Assembly (NCBI GenBank): GCA_004357015.1
Contig: SMXE01000209.1
Span: 1-5,918 of the forward strand
Direction of reading: 5' to 3'
Length of the DNA: 5,918 bases
Source of the DNA: Caldithrix sp.
GTDB taxonomy: Bacteria; Zhuqueibacterota; Zhuqueibacteria; Oceanimicrobiales; Oceanimicrobiaceae
Shown here: in pieces, positions 5,787 to 5,918 of the stretch
Position numbering within the stretch: the first letter of the stretch is position 1
How the letters are laid out: every line of letters begins with the position of its first letter
The notes under the pieces: generated by a model
Database searches by the model: none
What the model was told of the DNA's origin: nothing
The model's input: only the letters and a program-made list of their open reading frames with translations
Translations under genes and position numbers: made by a program

Positions 5787-5875
5787 GAAATGATTTAGCC
5801 GGGAGTGGGGGATGGCATCAAGCAGCGTTCCGAACGAAACGGTGGTCTGACTCGGATGGCACTGCAAACCTTCAA
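5787..5875. other. Intergenic region upstream of the operon promoter, with a short dyad
   Basis: This stretch holds no convincing gene. Its only structure is a perfect small dyad, CGTTC-C-GAACG, at 5826-5836, about 40 bases upstream of the -35 box, where an activator or repressor could bind. It is too short to be more than a candidate. I see no T-tract terminator for the possible upstream gene. Confidence 0.35.
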
Positions 5876-5918
5876 CTATTCGCTTTCCCGCAAGTCGACA
5901 ACCTCGGCATCCTCCGGA
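5876..5918 (-). CDS. Possible C-terminal end of an upstream gene (partial)
   Basis: One minus-strand frame entering from the right edge reads PEDAEVVDLRESE and ends in TAG at 5878-5876. The acidic, hydrophilic residues look like a natural protein C-terminus, and the strand agrees with every other gene here. Only 13 codons are visible, so no family can be named and chance is not excluded. A second minus-strand frame stays open to about 5800 but has an unnatural Gly/Arg/Cys-rich composition at its start. Confidence 0.3.
   Translation of the reverse strand, partial: PEDAEVVDLRESE

Noticed and set aside
5855..5918. Possible plus-strand gene start (ATG at 5855, open to the window edge)
   Set aside because: It has no Shine-Dalgarno sequence, a low-complexity Ser/Thr-rich reading, and conflicts with a more natural minus-strand C-terminus in the same bases.

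Overview
The window is a compact bacterial chromosomal stretch of about 50% G+C by eye. Seven complete genes all lie on the minus strand, so transcription reads from high to low coordinates. The mix of ATG, GTG and TTG starts, GAGG/AGGA-type Shine-Dalgarno sites and sigma70-like promoters shows a bacterium but does not fix the lineage. The left-edge palindromic repeat has TTTCGAG...GAGAAATCT arms. It resembles intergenic repeats I associate with Bacteroidota and other FCB-group or candidate-phylum genomes. An uncultured FCB-like organism is therefore a low-confidence guess.

Right to left: the extreme right edge (5876-5918) may hold the last codons of an upstream gene. A short intergenic region follows, with a good promoter (TTGAAA, 17 bp, TATATT). 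A tightly packed five-gene series then begins: a metal-dependent amidohydrolase (4821-5732), an Fpg/Nei-type DNA glycosylase (3972-4808), a DASS/SLC13-type anion permease (2504-3931), a UspA-like universal stress protein (2028-2495) and an atypical-2-Cys thiol peroxidase, Tpx (1484-2020). The gaps are 12, 40, 8 and 7 nt, and the series ends at a clear intrinsic terminator (1425-1456). The arrangement reads as one operon.

A second, two-gene unit follows with its own candidate promoter at 1368-1396: a MazG-like/dCTPase-type nucleotide pyrophosphohydrolase (961-1350) and a membrane-anchored alpha/beta hydrolase (143-964). They overlap by the four bases GTGA. The unit runs into a long imperfect inverted repeat at 6-125 with a nested GC-rich hairpin.

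Several products fit defence against oxidative damage: Tpx removes peroxides, the Fpg/Nei enzyme repairs oxidised bases, MazG-like enzymes clean the nucleotide pool, and the Usp is a stress protein. The amidohydrolase and anion permease look metabolic, and their link to this theme is inference. Three proteins depart from family consensus at functional positions: the permease (first SNT motif and Asn-containing sodium-site loop), the glycosylase (catalytic-domain Lys and zinc-finger Arg) and the Usp (ATP-binding glycines). I saw no RNA gene, CRISPR array, insertion sequence or phage gene. Nothing here clearly amounts to an undescribed system; the divergent active sites and the mixed operon are the parts most worth pursuing.
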